Shown in pieces: positions 41,707-50,665 of a stretch of DNA of 64,000 bases. The stretch is taken from assembly GCA_023435565.1 (NCBI GenBank), contig JAEYRN010000029.1, positions 73,008 to 137,007 of the forward strand. Reading direction: 5' to 3'. Both the position numbers and the translations under genes were made by a program. The notes beneath the pieces are model-generated. The model was not told where the DNA came from and searched no databases. It worked only from the letters and a program-made list of their open reading frames with translations. Position 1 is the stretch's first letter; the number at the start of each line of letters is the position of its first letter. This DNA comes from Bacillota bacterium. Lineage in GTDB: Bacteria; Bacillota; UBA4882; UBA8346.

Positions 41707-42834
41707 TTAGAATTCTACTGTTGTCCAAAAAGCTTTCTTAGGTTGATGATTTACATCAAACAGTAATGGCCAATCCTTTCTACCCTGAACCGGAAAATTA
41801 TCCTTCCAGGTATAGTCATCGGCAACACCCCAAAATGTCACATTGGTAATCACATCTTTATATTTCCGGAATAGAGAAAATAAATCCCGGTAACGTTGGG
41901 CCTGCTTTTCTAATAGTTCCTCGGTTGGAGCAGTTAATTTACTGTTATCTCCCCAGGCAAAAAGTGATACATCAAGTTCAGTGATTTGCACCTTCAGCCC
42001 AAGCGATGCGTACTTCTTGATTGCGGTTTCGACTTCTACCAAACTCGGACTGTTTATATCCCAATGTCCTTGAATACCAACTCCATGAACGGGTATCCCT
42101 TTTTCCTTTAAGCCTTTAAGTAACCGATAAATCTTATCGCATTTGTCTGAATAAACGGCATTATAATCATTATAATAGAGTTCGGCATCAGGGTCGGCCT
42201 CATGGGCGTATTGAAATGCATAATCGATATATTCGGCCCCGATAATTCTATACCATGGTGAATCCCTATAAAAAGAGGCGTCATCCGCTATTGCCTCATT
42301 GACCACATCCCAGGCATAAACCGCATCTTTGTATCTTGTTACAACAGTGGTAATATGTTCTTTCATTCTTTGAAGGAGTAGCTCTTTGGAAGCTTGATCC
42401 CAGCTTTTATCGTAAAAAACCCATTGTGGTGTCTGATTATGCCAAACTAACGTGTGCCCTCTTAACTTCTGATTATTATTTTTGGCAAAATTAACGATGG
42501 TATCAGCCCGATCAAAATCATAATAACCTTCAAGATATTGAATACTCTCGAATTTCATTTCATTTTCCGCTGTGATACTATTAAAATGTTTGCTAAGTAA
42601 AGATTGATGACTTTCAACCGTTCTGTAGTTTACAGCCGCACCTATCGGGAAATAATCATTATATACTTGATAGAGAGCAGGTACTTCACTTGTTTCAGAT
42701 AGAATTATCGCCGGCATAAATCCTTGCGCTGCTACAATCAATAATAAACAAACTAATAAAGGACCAATTAATTTGCCTTGTTTTTTAAAACCCTTTGTAG
42801 ACGAAAAACTGAACTGCTTACCCATTAAAATCAC
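41707..42834 (-). CDS. GH10 endo-1,4-beta-xylanase, secreted
   Basis: The 375-residue protein has a signal peptide (LIGPLLVCLLLIVAAQG) and a GH10 TIM barrel: NSITAENEMKFE, GHTLVWHNQTPQW, acid/base Glu in YAWDVVNEAI, nucleophile Glu in VQITELDVS and WGVADDYTW near the end. It hydrolyses xylan outside the cell. There are no carbohydrate-binding modules. A LacI-type operator lies 64 bp upstream of the start. Confidence 0.95.
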   Translation of the reverse strand: MILMGKQFSFSSTKGFKKQGKLIGPLLVCLLLIVAAQGFMPAIILSETSEVPALYQVYNDYFPIGAAVNYRTVESHQSLLSKHFNSITAENEMKFESIQYLEGYYDFDRADTIVNFAKNNNQKLRGHTLVWHNQTPQWVFYDKSWDQASKELLLQRMKEHITTVVTRYKDAVYAWDVVNEAIADDASFYRDSPWYRIIGAEYIDYAFQYAHEADPDAELYYNDYNAVYSDKCDKIYRLLKGLKEKGIPVHGVGIQGHWDINSPSLVEVETAIKKYASLGLKVQITELDVSLFAWGDNSKLTAPTEELLEKQAQRYRDLFSLFRKYKDVITNVTFWGVADDYTWKDNFPVQGRKDWPLLFDVNHQPKKAFWTTVEF

Positions 42835-42897
42835 CTCTTTTAAGTATTTTTAAAACCTTGTTTTGATTCACCCGTAAAACTAAACCAAATATTTTAG

Positions 42898-42907
42898 CAA
42901 ACGTTTG
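42898..42907. promoter_or_regulatory. LacI-family operator-like palindrome CAAACGTTTG
   Basis: A perfect 10-bp palindrome (wider context GCAAACGTTTGTG) sits upstream of the xylanase start. It is similar to, but not a strict match of, the CcpA cre box. It suggests control of the xylanase by a sugar-responsive LacI-family repressor encoded elsewhere. Confidence 0.55.
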
Positions 42908-43043
42908 TGAAAATAAATAAAAAAATAAAGCCTCAAAGCAAAAATGTCTAGTATGGATAAATAATCTTTTAAAAAATTATATCATAAAACTGATTGATTT
43001 AATATAATTATTACCCTTTATTAAGGTTTAAAATTTAAAAGTT

Positions 43044-43097
43044 TCAAAAAGTATGGGGCTATTGCAAAATCAAACAAACTTATGCAACAGCCCCATA
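43044..43097 (-). terminator. Terminator of the aminotransferase gene
   Basis: Minus strand: ATGGGGCTGTTGCA pairs with TGCAATAGCCCCAT around an AT-rich loop, then ACTTTTTG. It begins about 20 bp past the stop. Confidence 0.8.
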
Positions 43098-43115
43098 TTT
43101 ATACCGACTATAATC

Positions 43116-44396
43116 TCATTTATTTCCCAAAATCTTTTCCACACTCGCCAACTGAATGCAAACTGCCACAATCTCCATAGCCTTCTTCAACTCAGCCAAT
43201 GGTGGGAAGCTTGGCGCAATTCGAATATTGCGATCCAACGGATCATTACCATAAGGATAGGTCGCTCCAGCACCGGTCAAGACCACTCCGGCCTCAGCCG
43301 CCATAGCTACGACTTTCTTAGCGCACCCTTCCAGTGTATTTAAACTGATAAAATATCCTCCATTGGGTTTAGTCCAATCGGCAATTTCCTTACCGCCTAA
43401 TTCCGCTTCTAACGTTTTAAATACCTGATCGAACTTTGGTTTAAGAATCAACGCATGTTTCTTCATTTGCGCCTCGATACCGGTAAAATCCTTGAAAAAT
43501 CGGACATGCCGCAGTTGGTTCAATTTATCAGGACCAATCGTTTGGATGATAATTTGTTTCTTAATCCAATTAATATTGTTTTCACTCCCTGCCATTACTG
43601 ATAACCCCGCTCCGGCAAAGCTAATCTTGGAAGTCGAACTAAAAAGAATAACCCGATCGGCATTACCCGCTTTTTTACATTCATTCAGAATATTCTTTAG
43701 ACGATCGGGCCGTTCCGTCAAATGATGAACCGCATAGGCATTGTCCCAGAAAATGCGAAAGTCGGAAGCTTTAGTCTTCATTTTAGCTAAACGGTCCACT
43801 ACTTCATCGGAGATAGTAATCCCCGTCGGGTTACTATATTTGGGTACACACCAAATGCCCTTAATTGACTCGTCTTCCGTAACTAACCGCTCCACTTCAT
43901 CCATATCCGGACCTTTTTCATTTAGTCCAATAGTGATCATTTCTATACCTAATTGGTTGCAGATGGCAAAATGACGGTCATATCCCGGACTGGGACAGAG
44001 AAATTTGACCTTCTGGTGTTTTCCCCATGGTAAACTACTACCCGGAACTCCTAAAAGCAAAGCCCTAACAATAAGATCATACATCAATGCCAAGCTGGAG
44101 TTACCGCTAACGATTACTTCCCGGGGATCTGCATCAAGAATAGGCGCCAAAATTTCCCGAGCCTCGGGGATCCCTTCGACTCCTCCATAGTTTCGACAAT
44201 CAACTCCGTCTTTCGTTCGGTAGTCATCTTCATTAAGACAAGTTATTAGCCCTTTTGACAAATCTAGCTGTTCCGAACTAGGTTTCCCACGGGACATATC
44301 CAATTTAAGTTTTTCAGCTTTAAAGCCTTCATAGCGTTCACGAAGCTCTGTTTGGAATTTCTTTAAGGTGGCTCCATCTTGAGTCTGATAATTCAT
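43116..44396 (-). CDS. PLP-dependent aminotransferase (aspartate aminotransferase type Ic/MocR-like)
   Basis: The 426-residue fold-type I enzyme contains NYGGVEGIPEAREIL, CVPKYSNPTGIT, FRIFWDNAYAVHH, FSSTSKISFAGAGLSVMAG (PLP lysine) and RNIRIAPSFPP (substrate Arg). The N-terminal MSRGKPSSEQLDLSK is characteristic of the PF12897-type aspartate aminotransferases. It acts in cytoplasmic amino acid metabolism. Monocistronic with its own terminator. Confidence 0.88.
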   Translation of the reverse strand: MNYQTQDGATLKKFQTELRERYEGFKAEKLKLDMSRGKPSSEQLDLSKGLITCLNEDDYRTKDGVDCRNYGGVEGIPEAREILAPILDADPREVIVSGNSSLALMYDLIVRALLLGVPGSSLPWGKHQKVKFLCPSPGYDRHFAICNQLGIEMITIGLNEKGPDMDEVERLVTEDESIKGIWCVPKYSNPTGITISDEVVDRLAKMKTKASDFRIFWDNAYAVHHLTERPDRLKNILNECKKAGNADRVILFSSTSKISFAGAGLSVMAGSENNINWIKKQIIIQTIGPDKLNQLRHVRFFKDFTGIEAQMKKHALILKPKFDQVFKTLEAELGGKEIADWTKPNGGYFISLNTLEGCAKKVVAMAAEAGVVLTGAGATYPYGNDPLDRNIRIAPSFPPLAELKKAMEIVAVCIQLASVEKILGNK

Positions 44397-44659
44397 TTAC
44401 ATCCTCCCATAACCAATTGATAATTATCATTTATCTTGATACTTCATTTTTTTTATTTATTATTAAGATTTTAAACGATTATCAGCTAAAGAGCAATCGA
44501 GAGCATGCATGTATAATGTATTCTTATTGGATAATTGTATTAACATAACCCGAAATAGACAGATAAAAATAAACATGACATACTGTTGTCACATGAATAT
44601 CGTATTGTAATTTATATAGTTTCCAATAATATTGTTCGGATCGTTGATAGGAGGTTTCG

Positions 44660-45067
44660 ATGGATAAAAAAAATAAAACCCGAAAAATGGCTGTAGCTTG
44701 TTATGACCATATCGGCGGTAAACTTGGGGAATTGATTTTTAAATTATTAATCGATAAGGAATGGATTAATAAAGTGCCTAATAGTAGGGATTATGGAATT
44801 ACCAACATAGGATGGCAAGGTTTTAATGAGTTAGGTATTGATACCTCTAAACTTAAATCCTCCTCCAGAATACCTGTATCTCCTTGCGTTGAACGTTTTT
44901 CCGGTAATTTTTACGAACATACCGGAGCTCATCTTGGCTCACTCTTAACAACCCATTTAATAACCTTGGGCTGGTTGATACCAAAACCTGAAAAAGAATA
45001 TGAAATAACAGTAACCGGTCGGCGTGAAATGGCCAATCTAGGACTAAAACTTGAAAATCTTAAATAA
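44660..45067 (+). CDS. Stand-alone ArsR C-terminal-type domain protein
   Basis: The 135-residue protein shows ACYDHIGGKLGELIFKLLID, ITNIGWQGFNELGID and HTGAHLGSLLTTHLITLGWL, then ITVTGRREMANLG. This is the tandem C-terminal part of the larger ArsR-family regulators (typically CYDHLAGxLGV... and LxGALGxxLL), without the N-terminal winged helix. Ribosome binding site AGGAGG. It may be a regulator partner or a decayed regulator that kept its ligand domain. Confidence 0.65.
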   Translation: MDKKNKTRKMAVACYDHIGGKLGELIFKLLIDKEWINKVPNSRDYGITNIGWQGFNELGIDTSKLKSSSRIPVSPCVERFSGNFYEHTGAHLGSLLTTHLITLGWLIPKPEKEYEITVTGRREMANLGLKLENLK

Positions 45068-45091
45068 AAAAAATAAGAGGTGCTATTTGCA

Positions 45092-45334
45092 ATGAAAATA
45101 AGTGTTTGCGGTATTGCCTGTGAAAAATGTCCTCGTATGGTTAATCATTCTTGCCCAAATGGCGATCAAGGTTGTACACCTAAAGAAAATAAGTTTTGTA
45201 AGCTTTCCACGTGCGCCTATCAAAAGGGTATCAAGCTATGTTTTGAATGTCCCGATTTTCCTTGTGACACCACCAAACAAGGCCCAATCAGCTTTGGATA
45301 TTGTCAATATATCACAGGGAAAACAGGAAACTAA
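45092..45334 (+). CDS. Small DUF3795 cysteine-rich protein
   Basis: The 80-residue protein with cysteine pairs (CGIACEKCP, CPNGDQGC, CKLSTC, CFECPDFPC) matches the N-terminal half of the DUF3795 protein at 407-940. ATG 45092 is preferred over GTG 45080, because the latter overlaps the AAGAGG site. It lies 25 bp after the ArsR-C gene, probably co-transcribed. Confidence 0.7.
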   Translation: MKISVCGIACEKCPRMVNHSCPNGDQGCTPKENKFCKLSTCAYQKGIKLCFECPDFPCDTTKQGPISFGYCQYITGKTGN

Positions 45335-45496
45335 TTTGTTTCATACTATATTAGTTGAATTAGATTTCTTATAAACTTCATGTCCCTAAAGCCATTTAGG
45401 ATGGTTTGAGTAATGAATTTAATTTAACCCCGGACAAGGATTTATAATTATAACGTAGAAAGATATCTATTAACTCATAGATGGAGGATTAACAAT

Positions 45497-46192
45497 ATGG
45501 AAAATATTACTTTTAACAGCCGGGATTTAGCTTGCTTCATTGACCATACTTTACTCAAACCTGATGCCAACCGGGAACAAATAGCGAAAGTTTGTCGTGA
45601 AGCAGTTGAATACAATTTTTGTTCCGTCTGTGTTAATCCTTTTTGGGTACCAACGGTGGCCACTTTACTTCAAGGGAGTTCTGTGAAAGTTTGTTCGGTT
45701 ATCGGTTTTCCTCTCGGCGCGACCACACCCCGGACAAAAGCTATGGAAGCAGAGGAAGCGATTGCTCAAGGCGCCAACGAGATTGATATGGTATTAAACA
45801 TTGGCGCTCTTAAGTCGGGAGATTATGATGGGGTATTGAACGACATCAAAGCAGTAGTCAAATCCGCCCAAGGAAAAGCAATTGTAAAAGTAATCCTTGA
45901 AACAGGATTGCTGAACGAGGCTGAAAAAATTAAGGCTTGCCAATTATCTGTTGAAGCTGGAGCGAACTTTGTCAAAACTTCGACCGGATTCGGACCAGGA
46001 AGCGCGACTGTGGAAGATATTTCTTTAATGCGGCGGGTTGTAGGACCGGAAATTGGGGTTAAGGCTTCAGGAGGAGTTCGGGATTACGATACAGCCGTAG
46101 CTATGATTAAAGCAGGCGCCAGCCGTATCGGAACCAGTTCCGGGATTCAAATCATCACCGGAACAACCCCAAATTCAAGTACAAGCTATTGA
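45497..46192 (+). CDS. deoC: Deoxyribose-phosphate aldolase
   Basis: DeoC splits 2-deoxyribose-5-phosphate to glyceraldehyde-3-phosphate and acetaldehyde in nucleoside catabolism. The 231-residue class I aldolase shows DHTLLKPDANREQI, VIGFPLGATTPRTKAMEA, KVILETGLL (Schiff-base Lys in the KVILE strand), FVKTSTGFG and GVKASGGVRDYDTA. It lies next to a BMP-type nucleoside importer, although on the other strand. Confidence 0.96.
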   Translation: MENITFNSRDLACFIDHTLLKPDANREQIAKVCREAVEYNFCSVCVNPFWVPTVATLLQGSSVKVCSVIGFPLGATTPRTKAMEAEEAIAQGANEIDMVLNIGALKSGDYDGVLNDIKAVVKSAQGKAIVKVILETGLLNEAEKIKACQLSVEAGANFVKTSTGFGPGSATVEDISLMRRVVGPEIGVKASGGVRDYDTAVAMIKAGASRIGTSSGIQIITGTTPNSSTSY

Positions 46193-46197
46193 TGAAT

Positions 46198-46887
46198 TTA
46201 AAAATTTCTTACGTTATCTTTCGTATGGCGTGAGAAGGGTGAATATACTATTAATTCGGCAGTATGTTTAAGTCCTCTTCTCCATAAATAGATCATAAAG
46301 GGGAATAATAGAAGCGTTAAGAGGCTATAACCGGCCATAATAATAAAATCATAAACACCATGAAGAATAACAGGAGTAACCCAGGCAAATAAAAGATTCT
46401 TTCTTTTTGAATGAGTTAAAAATTTAGCCTTTCCCAGGTAATAACCCATTACAGTACCGAATAACGCATGGGAAGGAACCGCTGTTACAATTCGCATAAG
46501 TGCGGTGGTCATTCCACCTTCAATAACATAAAGAACGTTTTCAACAGTAGCAAAACCTAACGAGAGAAAAACTCCATAAATAATGCCGTCATACATCTCG
46601 TTAAAGTCAACATTTTTCCAGATATAAAAACGTAACGAAAGATACTTTATTATTTCCTCGGAAAAACCGGCCACAATTACTGCCATATAAAAAGCATCCC
46701 ATATTTTGGGCCCACTCGGTTTTATTTTTATTAAAAATAACTCCATCATCAGAACCGGAAAAATAATCAACATACCGATTAAAAATACTTTAGCAAGAGT
46801 TTTAATTGGTTCTTTTTCATATTTGTCTTTAAGGTAGAAAAACAAAAGTAGCACCAATGTCGGTAACAAAGCTAAAATTATTAGCAT
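46198..46887 (-). CDS. PrsW-family intramembrane metalloprotease
   Basis: The 229-residue, multi-span protein has the PrsW motifs: FSEEIIKYLSLR (EExxK), GFATVENVLYV (ExxxxEN type) and TAVPSHALFGTVMGY (His), plus HGVYDFIIM. PrsW proteases degrade anti-sigma factors in Bacillus; the target here is unknown. It converges with deoC, 5 bp apart. ATATGTCGCAATAA lies 16 bp upstream. Confidence 0.85.
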   Translation of the reverse strand: MLIILALLPTLVLLLFFYLKDKYEKEPIKTLAKVFLIGMLIIFPVLMMELFLIKIKPSGPKIWDAFYMAVIVAGFSEEIIKYLSLRFYIWKNVDFNEMYDGIIYGVFLSLGFATVENVLYVIEGGMTTALMRIVTAVPSHALFGTVMGYYLGKAKFLTHSKRKNLLFAWVTPVILHGVYDFIIMAGYSLLTLLLFPFMIYLWRRGLKHTAELIVYSPFSRHTKDNVRNF

Positions 46888-46933
46888 TTATTCTCCTATA
46901 AATATATGTCGCAATAAATTTCTTTATAATAAT

Positions 46934-47881
46934 TTACCGTTTCCCCTTATCATAAGGTTCTCCAGCAGCCCGAGGAGCATGAGATGATTTAGAAAAAATA
47001 ACCAATACAATTAGGGTTATTATATAAGGAAAATTTTTCAATAAAATTCCCGGAATTTCGGAAAGGGTCGGTATCACTTGGGAAACATTAGCAATTGTAC
47101 TGGCGAAACCGAAGAAAAATGTGGCCCCCAATACGCCTAGTGGTTTCCATTGTCCGAAAATGAGAGCCGCAAGCGCTAGAAATCCCAGACCGGCCACGCT
47201 GCCATTAAATTCACCCGAATAAGTCACTAGGATAATTGCTCCCCCAAGACCGGCAAAAGCTCCGGAAATCATGACGGCAAGATAACGGATTCGATAAACA
47301 TTAACTCCGGCTGAGTCAGCCGCTTGAGGGTGTTCTCCACAAGCCCTTAATCTCAGACCGAAAGCGGTCTTATATAAGACAAACCATGACAAAAATAGTA
47401 TCGCCAGGACCAGCCATGTAGTTGCATAGGTCTGAGTAAATAATAATTTTCCCAGGACCGGTATTTCATCTAAAACAGGAATGTTTCGGCGGATCATACC
47501 GTGAACGATATGAATATTTCCGCTGCCTGTCATATTTCTGGCGAGATAAACCGTCAAAGCTCCGGCAATCATATTAATCGCTGTCCCGCTGATCACTTGA
47601 TTGGCATTTAGATTAATACAAGCAAAAGCATGGAGTATCGAGAAGAATCCTCCGGCAATAAACGCCGCGATTAAGCCTATCCATACCGCGGTCCCGGGCA
47701 TAAAACCCTCTAGTTTGGCAATTACCAAAGCTCCCGTAAAAAAACCAACTACCATTAATCCTTCCAATCCAATATTGACAACACCGCTTCGTTCACTAAA
47801 AAGACCTCCCAAGGCCGTAATTAGCAAAGGGATTGTAAACGCAATGGCATACGGGAACACCTGAACTATTATGTCCCACAT
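46934..47881 (-). CDS. nupQ: Nucleoside ABC transporter permease 2
   Basis: The 315-residue BPD_transp_2 permease has the hallmarks LGGLFSERSGVVNIGLEGLM near the start and GEHPQAADSAGVNVYRIRYL in the coupling loop. It is the second permease of a BMP-type (BmpA/YufNOPQ-like) nucleoside importer. It begins one base inside the upstream permease stop. Gene symbol by analogy with Bacillus NupNOPQ. Confidence 0.88.
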   Translation of the reverse strand: MWDIIVQVFPYAIAFTIPLLITALGGLFSERSGVVNIGLEGLMVVGFFTGALVIAKLEGFMPGTAVWIGLIAAFIAGGFFSILHAFACINLNANQVISGTAINMIAGALTVYLARNMTGSGNIHIVHGMIRRNIPVLDEIPVLGKLLFTQTYATTWLVLAILFLSWFVLYKTAFGLRLRACGEHPQAADSAGVNVYRIRYLAVMISGAFAGLGGAIILVTYSGEFNGSVAGLGFLALAALIFGQWKPLGVLGATFFFGFASTIANVSQVIPTLSEIPGILLKNFPYIITLIVLVIFSKSSHAPRAAGEPYDKGKR

Positions 47882-48981
47882 TACCGTACACCTCCAATTC
47901 GTTCTTCATCTTGATTTATTTCCGATACGTTAACCCTAAATTTCTTTTTGCGATTAATCTTCTCCCAAAATCTTTCAATTAAAACAGCGGTGGCGGAAAA
48001 ATAGATAATCGTTGCAATTATTGTATCGGCGATCTCCGGTGGAATCCGGGTCATCGCGTTCATAAATCCTTTGCCGGAATGGAGCAGTCCGAAAAAAAGC
48101 GCAGCGCTTAATACTCCCCACGGTGAATTAACCCCGAGTAAAGATACGGCGATCCCGTCAAATCCTTGTGATGGGATTACACCGATTTGCATGTTTGAGG
48201 CATACCCCACATAAAAAACAGCACCGCCCAAACCGGCCAATGCTCCGGCAATCATCATCGAAAATATTATGCTCCGGTTAGCGCGTATTCCGGCATATTC
48301 CGACGCATAACGGTTAAAACCAACCGCTTTTAACTCGTATCCGCTGATCGTACGGTTTAATAAGAAAGCAATCAAGACCACTGCCAGTATTGCTAAAAAG
48401 AAACCCAGATTAATATAGGAACCGTTAAAAAGGTCTGTCAGCCATTCAACTTTCAAAGAGGCTGCATTCGGTATCTTACGGGATTCCGTCTCCAGATATG
48501 CACCCTTAAAGTATCCGGGGATCACATAATAAACCGTCCAGTAAGCTATCCAATTCATCATAATGGTGGCCACTACTTCATGCACATTATACCGGGCTTT
48601 CAAAAATCCGGGTACCAACCCCCAAATAGCACCACCAAGAATGGCTGCTACTAATACCAAGGGTAGCAAAATAATCTTCGGTAGAGCAAAGGTCAGACCG
48701 ACGGCAGTAGCTGCCAACCCTCCGATTAACATTTGTCCCGCGGCCCCAATATTGAACAAACCGGTTTTAAAAGCAAAGGCCACTGCTAAACCGGTTAGAA
48801 TTAAAGGGGTTGCTGTAGCCAGTGTGTTACCGATTCTTTCGGCGCTCATTAATCCGCCTCTCATAAGGTAGGTATATCCCTGGAACGGATTATTTCCGGT
48901 TAATGCCATTAAAATCGCTCCAGCCACTAAACCGAGAAATACAGCGACTAAAGCTATTATACATTCTTTGTTTATCTTCAT
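47881..48981 (-). CDS. nupP: Nucleoside ABC transporter permease 1
   Basis: The 366-residue permease contains TPLILTGLAVAFAFKTGLFN and GAAGQMLIGG, followed by VGFNRYASEYAGIRANRSII, which are typical of the YufP/NupP group. A 4-bp overlap with the upstream ATPase gene indicates coupling. Confidence 0.88.
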   Translation of the reverse strand: MKINKECIIALVAVFLGLVAGAILMALTGNNPFQGYTYLMRGGLMSAERIGNTLATATPLILTGLAVAFAFKTGLFNIGAAGQMLIGGLAATAVGLTFALPKIILLPLVLVAAILGGAIWGLVPGFLKARYNVHEVVATIMMNWIAYWTVYYVIPGYFKGAYLETESRKIPNAASLKVEWLTDLFNGSYINLGFFLAILAVVLIAFLLNRTISGYELKAVGFNRYASEYAGIRANRSIIFSMMIAGALAGLGGAVFYVGYASNMQIGVIPSQGFDGIAVSLLGVNSPWGVLSAALFFGLLHSGKGFMNAMTRIPPEIADTIIATIIYFSATAVLIERFWEKINRKKKFRVNVSEINQDEERIGGVR

Positions 48982-50501
48982 TTTTGCTCCCCTCGCTTCA
49001 CTCCGGCCATCATTAAACCGATTTCGTTTTCATTGGTTGCTGTCGCATCAACTGTTCCAACCAATTCGCCGTTATTGATAACGGCAATCCGGTCGGAAAG
49101 ATTAAGTATTTCATCGAGTTCCAGCGATACCAAGAGCACCGCTTTACCCTTATCCCTTTGTTCAACTAATCGTTTATGAATATATTCGATGGCACCCACA
49201 TCCAAGCCGCGAGTCGGTTGGACCGCAATCAACAATTCCGGATTTAGGTCAATTTCCCGGCCGACAATCGCTTTCTGCTGATTTCCCCCAGAAAGAGAGC
49301 GGGCGCTGGAACTACCTCCTTGACCGGCCCGTACATCAAATTCGGCAATTACTTGCTCCGCATGTTGATGGATGGAATTCTTATTTAACAAGCCATTCTT
49401 AGAGTAAGGCCCTTGATAATACAGCTTTAGGACCAAGTTGTCTTCAACCGAATAATCCAGGATTAGTCCGTGTTTATGACGATCCTCAGGAATATAAGCG
49501 ATTCCGGAACGAATTCGGTCCCGAACGGACAGGTTGGTAATATCCGTTTCTTTTAAAAACATTTGACCTGATTCAACTTTCCGAAGACCGCTGATAGCTT
49601 CAACCAACTCTGCTTGTCCGTTTCCTTCCACCCCGGCGACTCCGACGATCTCCCCGGAGCGGACCTCCAGTGAAAAATCTTTTAAACCTAAAATTTTTCG
49701 ATTATTTAGAACTGATATATTTCGAATTTTAAGAGTGACCGGTCCCGGCTCCCGTGAATCTTTGGTGACCCTGAAGGTCACCTCTCTTCCCACCATCATC
49801 TCAGCCATCCGGGCTTCAGTAGTCTTAGCAACATCCACCGTATCAATCAGCTTCCCCCTCCGAATTACGGTACACCGGTCGGCAATAGCTTTTATTTCTT
49901 TCAATTTATGGGTAATTAAAATAATTGATTTTCCCTCGGCAATTAGATTACGCATGATTTTCATTAATTCTTGAATCTCTTGGGGTGTAAGAACCGAAGT
50001 TGGCTCATCAAAGATTAAAACTTCGGCGTTACGATACAACATTTTTAAAATTTCTACCCGTTGTTGCATCCCAACGGAAATATCCTCAATCTTGGCGTCC
50101 GGTTCCACATTAAGTCCGTATTTTTCGGATAGTTCTTTAATCCGTGCACTCGCCGCCTTAGTTTGAACTATAAAACTACACTTCGGTTCCATCCCCAATA
50201 TTATATTTTCGGTAACCGTAAAATTATGGACCAATTTGAAATGCTGGTGTACCATTCCAATACCCAGCTCATTTGCTATATTAGGATTTGTGATACTTAC
50301 TTCCTTGCCACAAATTTTGATATTGCCCCGGTCCGGCTGATACAGTCCAAATAAAATGCTCATTAAAGTGGATTTACCAGCGCCATTTTCACCTAGTAAA
50401 GCATGAATTTCTCCTTGTTTAACTTGAAGGGAAATATTATCATTAGCGACAATGCCGGGAAACTCTTTTCGGATATTCAGCATTTCAACTATATAATCCA
50501 T
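48978..50501 (-). CDS. nupO: Nucleoside ABC transporter ATP-binding protein (two NBDs)
   Basis: The 507-residue tandem ATPase has Walker A LLGENGAGKSTLM, signature ISVGMQQRVEILKMLYR and Walker B EVLIFDEPTSVLT in the first half. The second half has GVEGNGQAELVEA, a degenerate Walker A, and LSGGNQQKAIVGREI. This layout is that of the RbsA/NupO family. It powers the two downstream permeases. Confidence 0.9.
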   Translation of the reverse strand: MDYIVEMLNIRKEFPGIVANDNISLQVKQGEIHALLGENGAGKSTLMSILFGLYQPDRGNIKICGKEVSITNPNIANELGIGMVHQHFKLVHNFTVTENIILGMEPKCSFIVQTKAASARIKELSEKYGLNVEPDAKIEDISVGMQQRVEILKMLYRNAEVLIFDEPTSVLTPQEIQELMKIMRNLIAEGKSIILITHKLKEIKAIADRCTVIRRGKLIDTVDVAKTTEARMAEMMVGREVTFRVTKDSREPGPVTLKIRNISVLNNRKILGLKDFSLEVRSGEIVGVAGVEGNGQAELVEAISGLRKVESGQMFLKETDITNLSVRDRIRSGIAYIPEDRHKHGLILDYSVEDNLVLKLYYQGPYSKNGLLNKNSIHQHAEQVIAEFDVRAGQGGSSSARSLSGGNQQKAIVGREIDLNPELLIAVQPTRGLDVGAIEYIHKRLVEQRDKGKAVLLVSLELDEILNLSDRIAVINNGELVGTVDATATNENEIGLMMAGVKRGEQK

Positions 50502-50593
50502 TGCATCGTCTCCTTAGGTTACAAATTAATACATAAAATAAACCTGCACCAACGTGTGGGTATATTTGTATTATAATACATCTTTAAACCAAT

Positions 50594-50626
50594 GAAAAGT
50601 AAAAGAGGGCGGATAACCGTCCTCTT
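50594..50626 (-). terminator. Intercistronic terminator/attenuator after the BMP gene
   Basis: GAGGACGGTTATCCGCCCTC hairpin (minus strand, 50605-50624) followed by TTTTACTTTT. It lies between the binding-protein gene and the ATPase gene and would raise binding-protein mRNA relative to the rest of the operon. Confidence 0.75.
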
Positions 50627-50665
50627 TAATTGGGTTAAAAATGAAAATTATTTCATCAAGTATTA

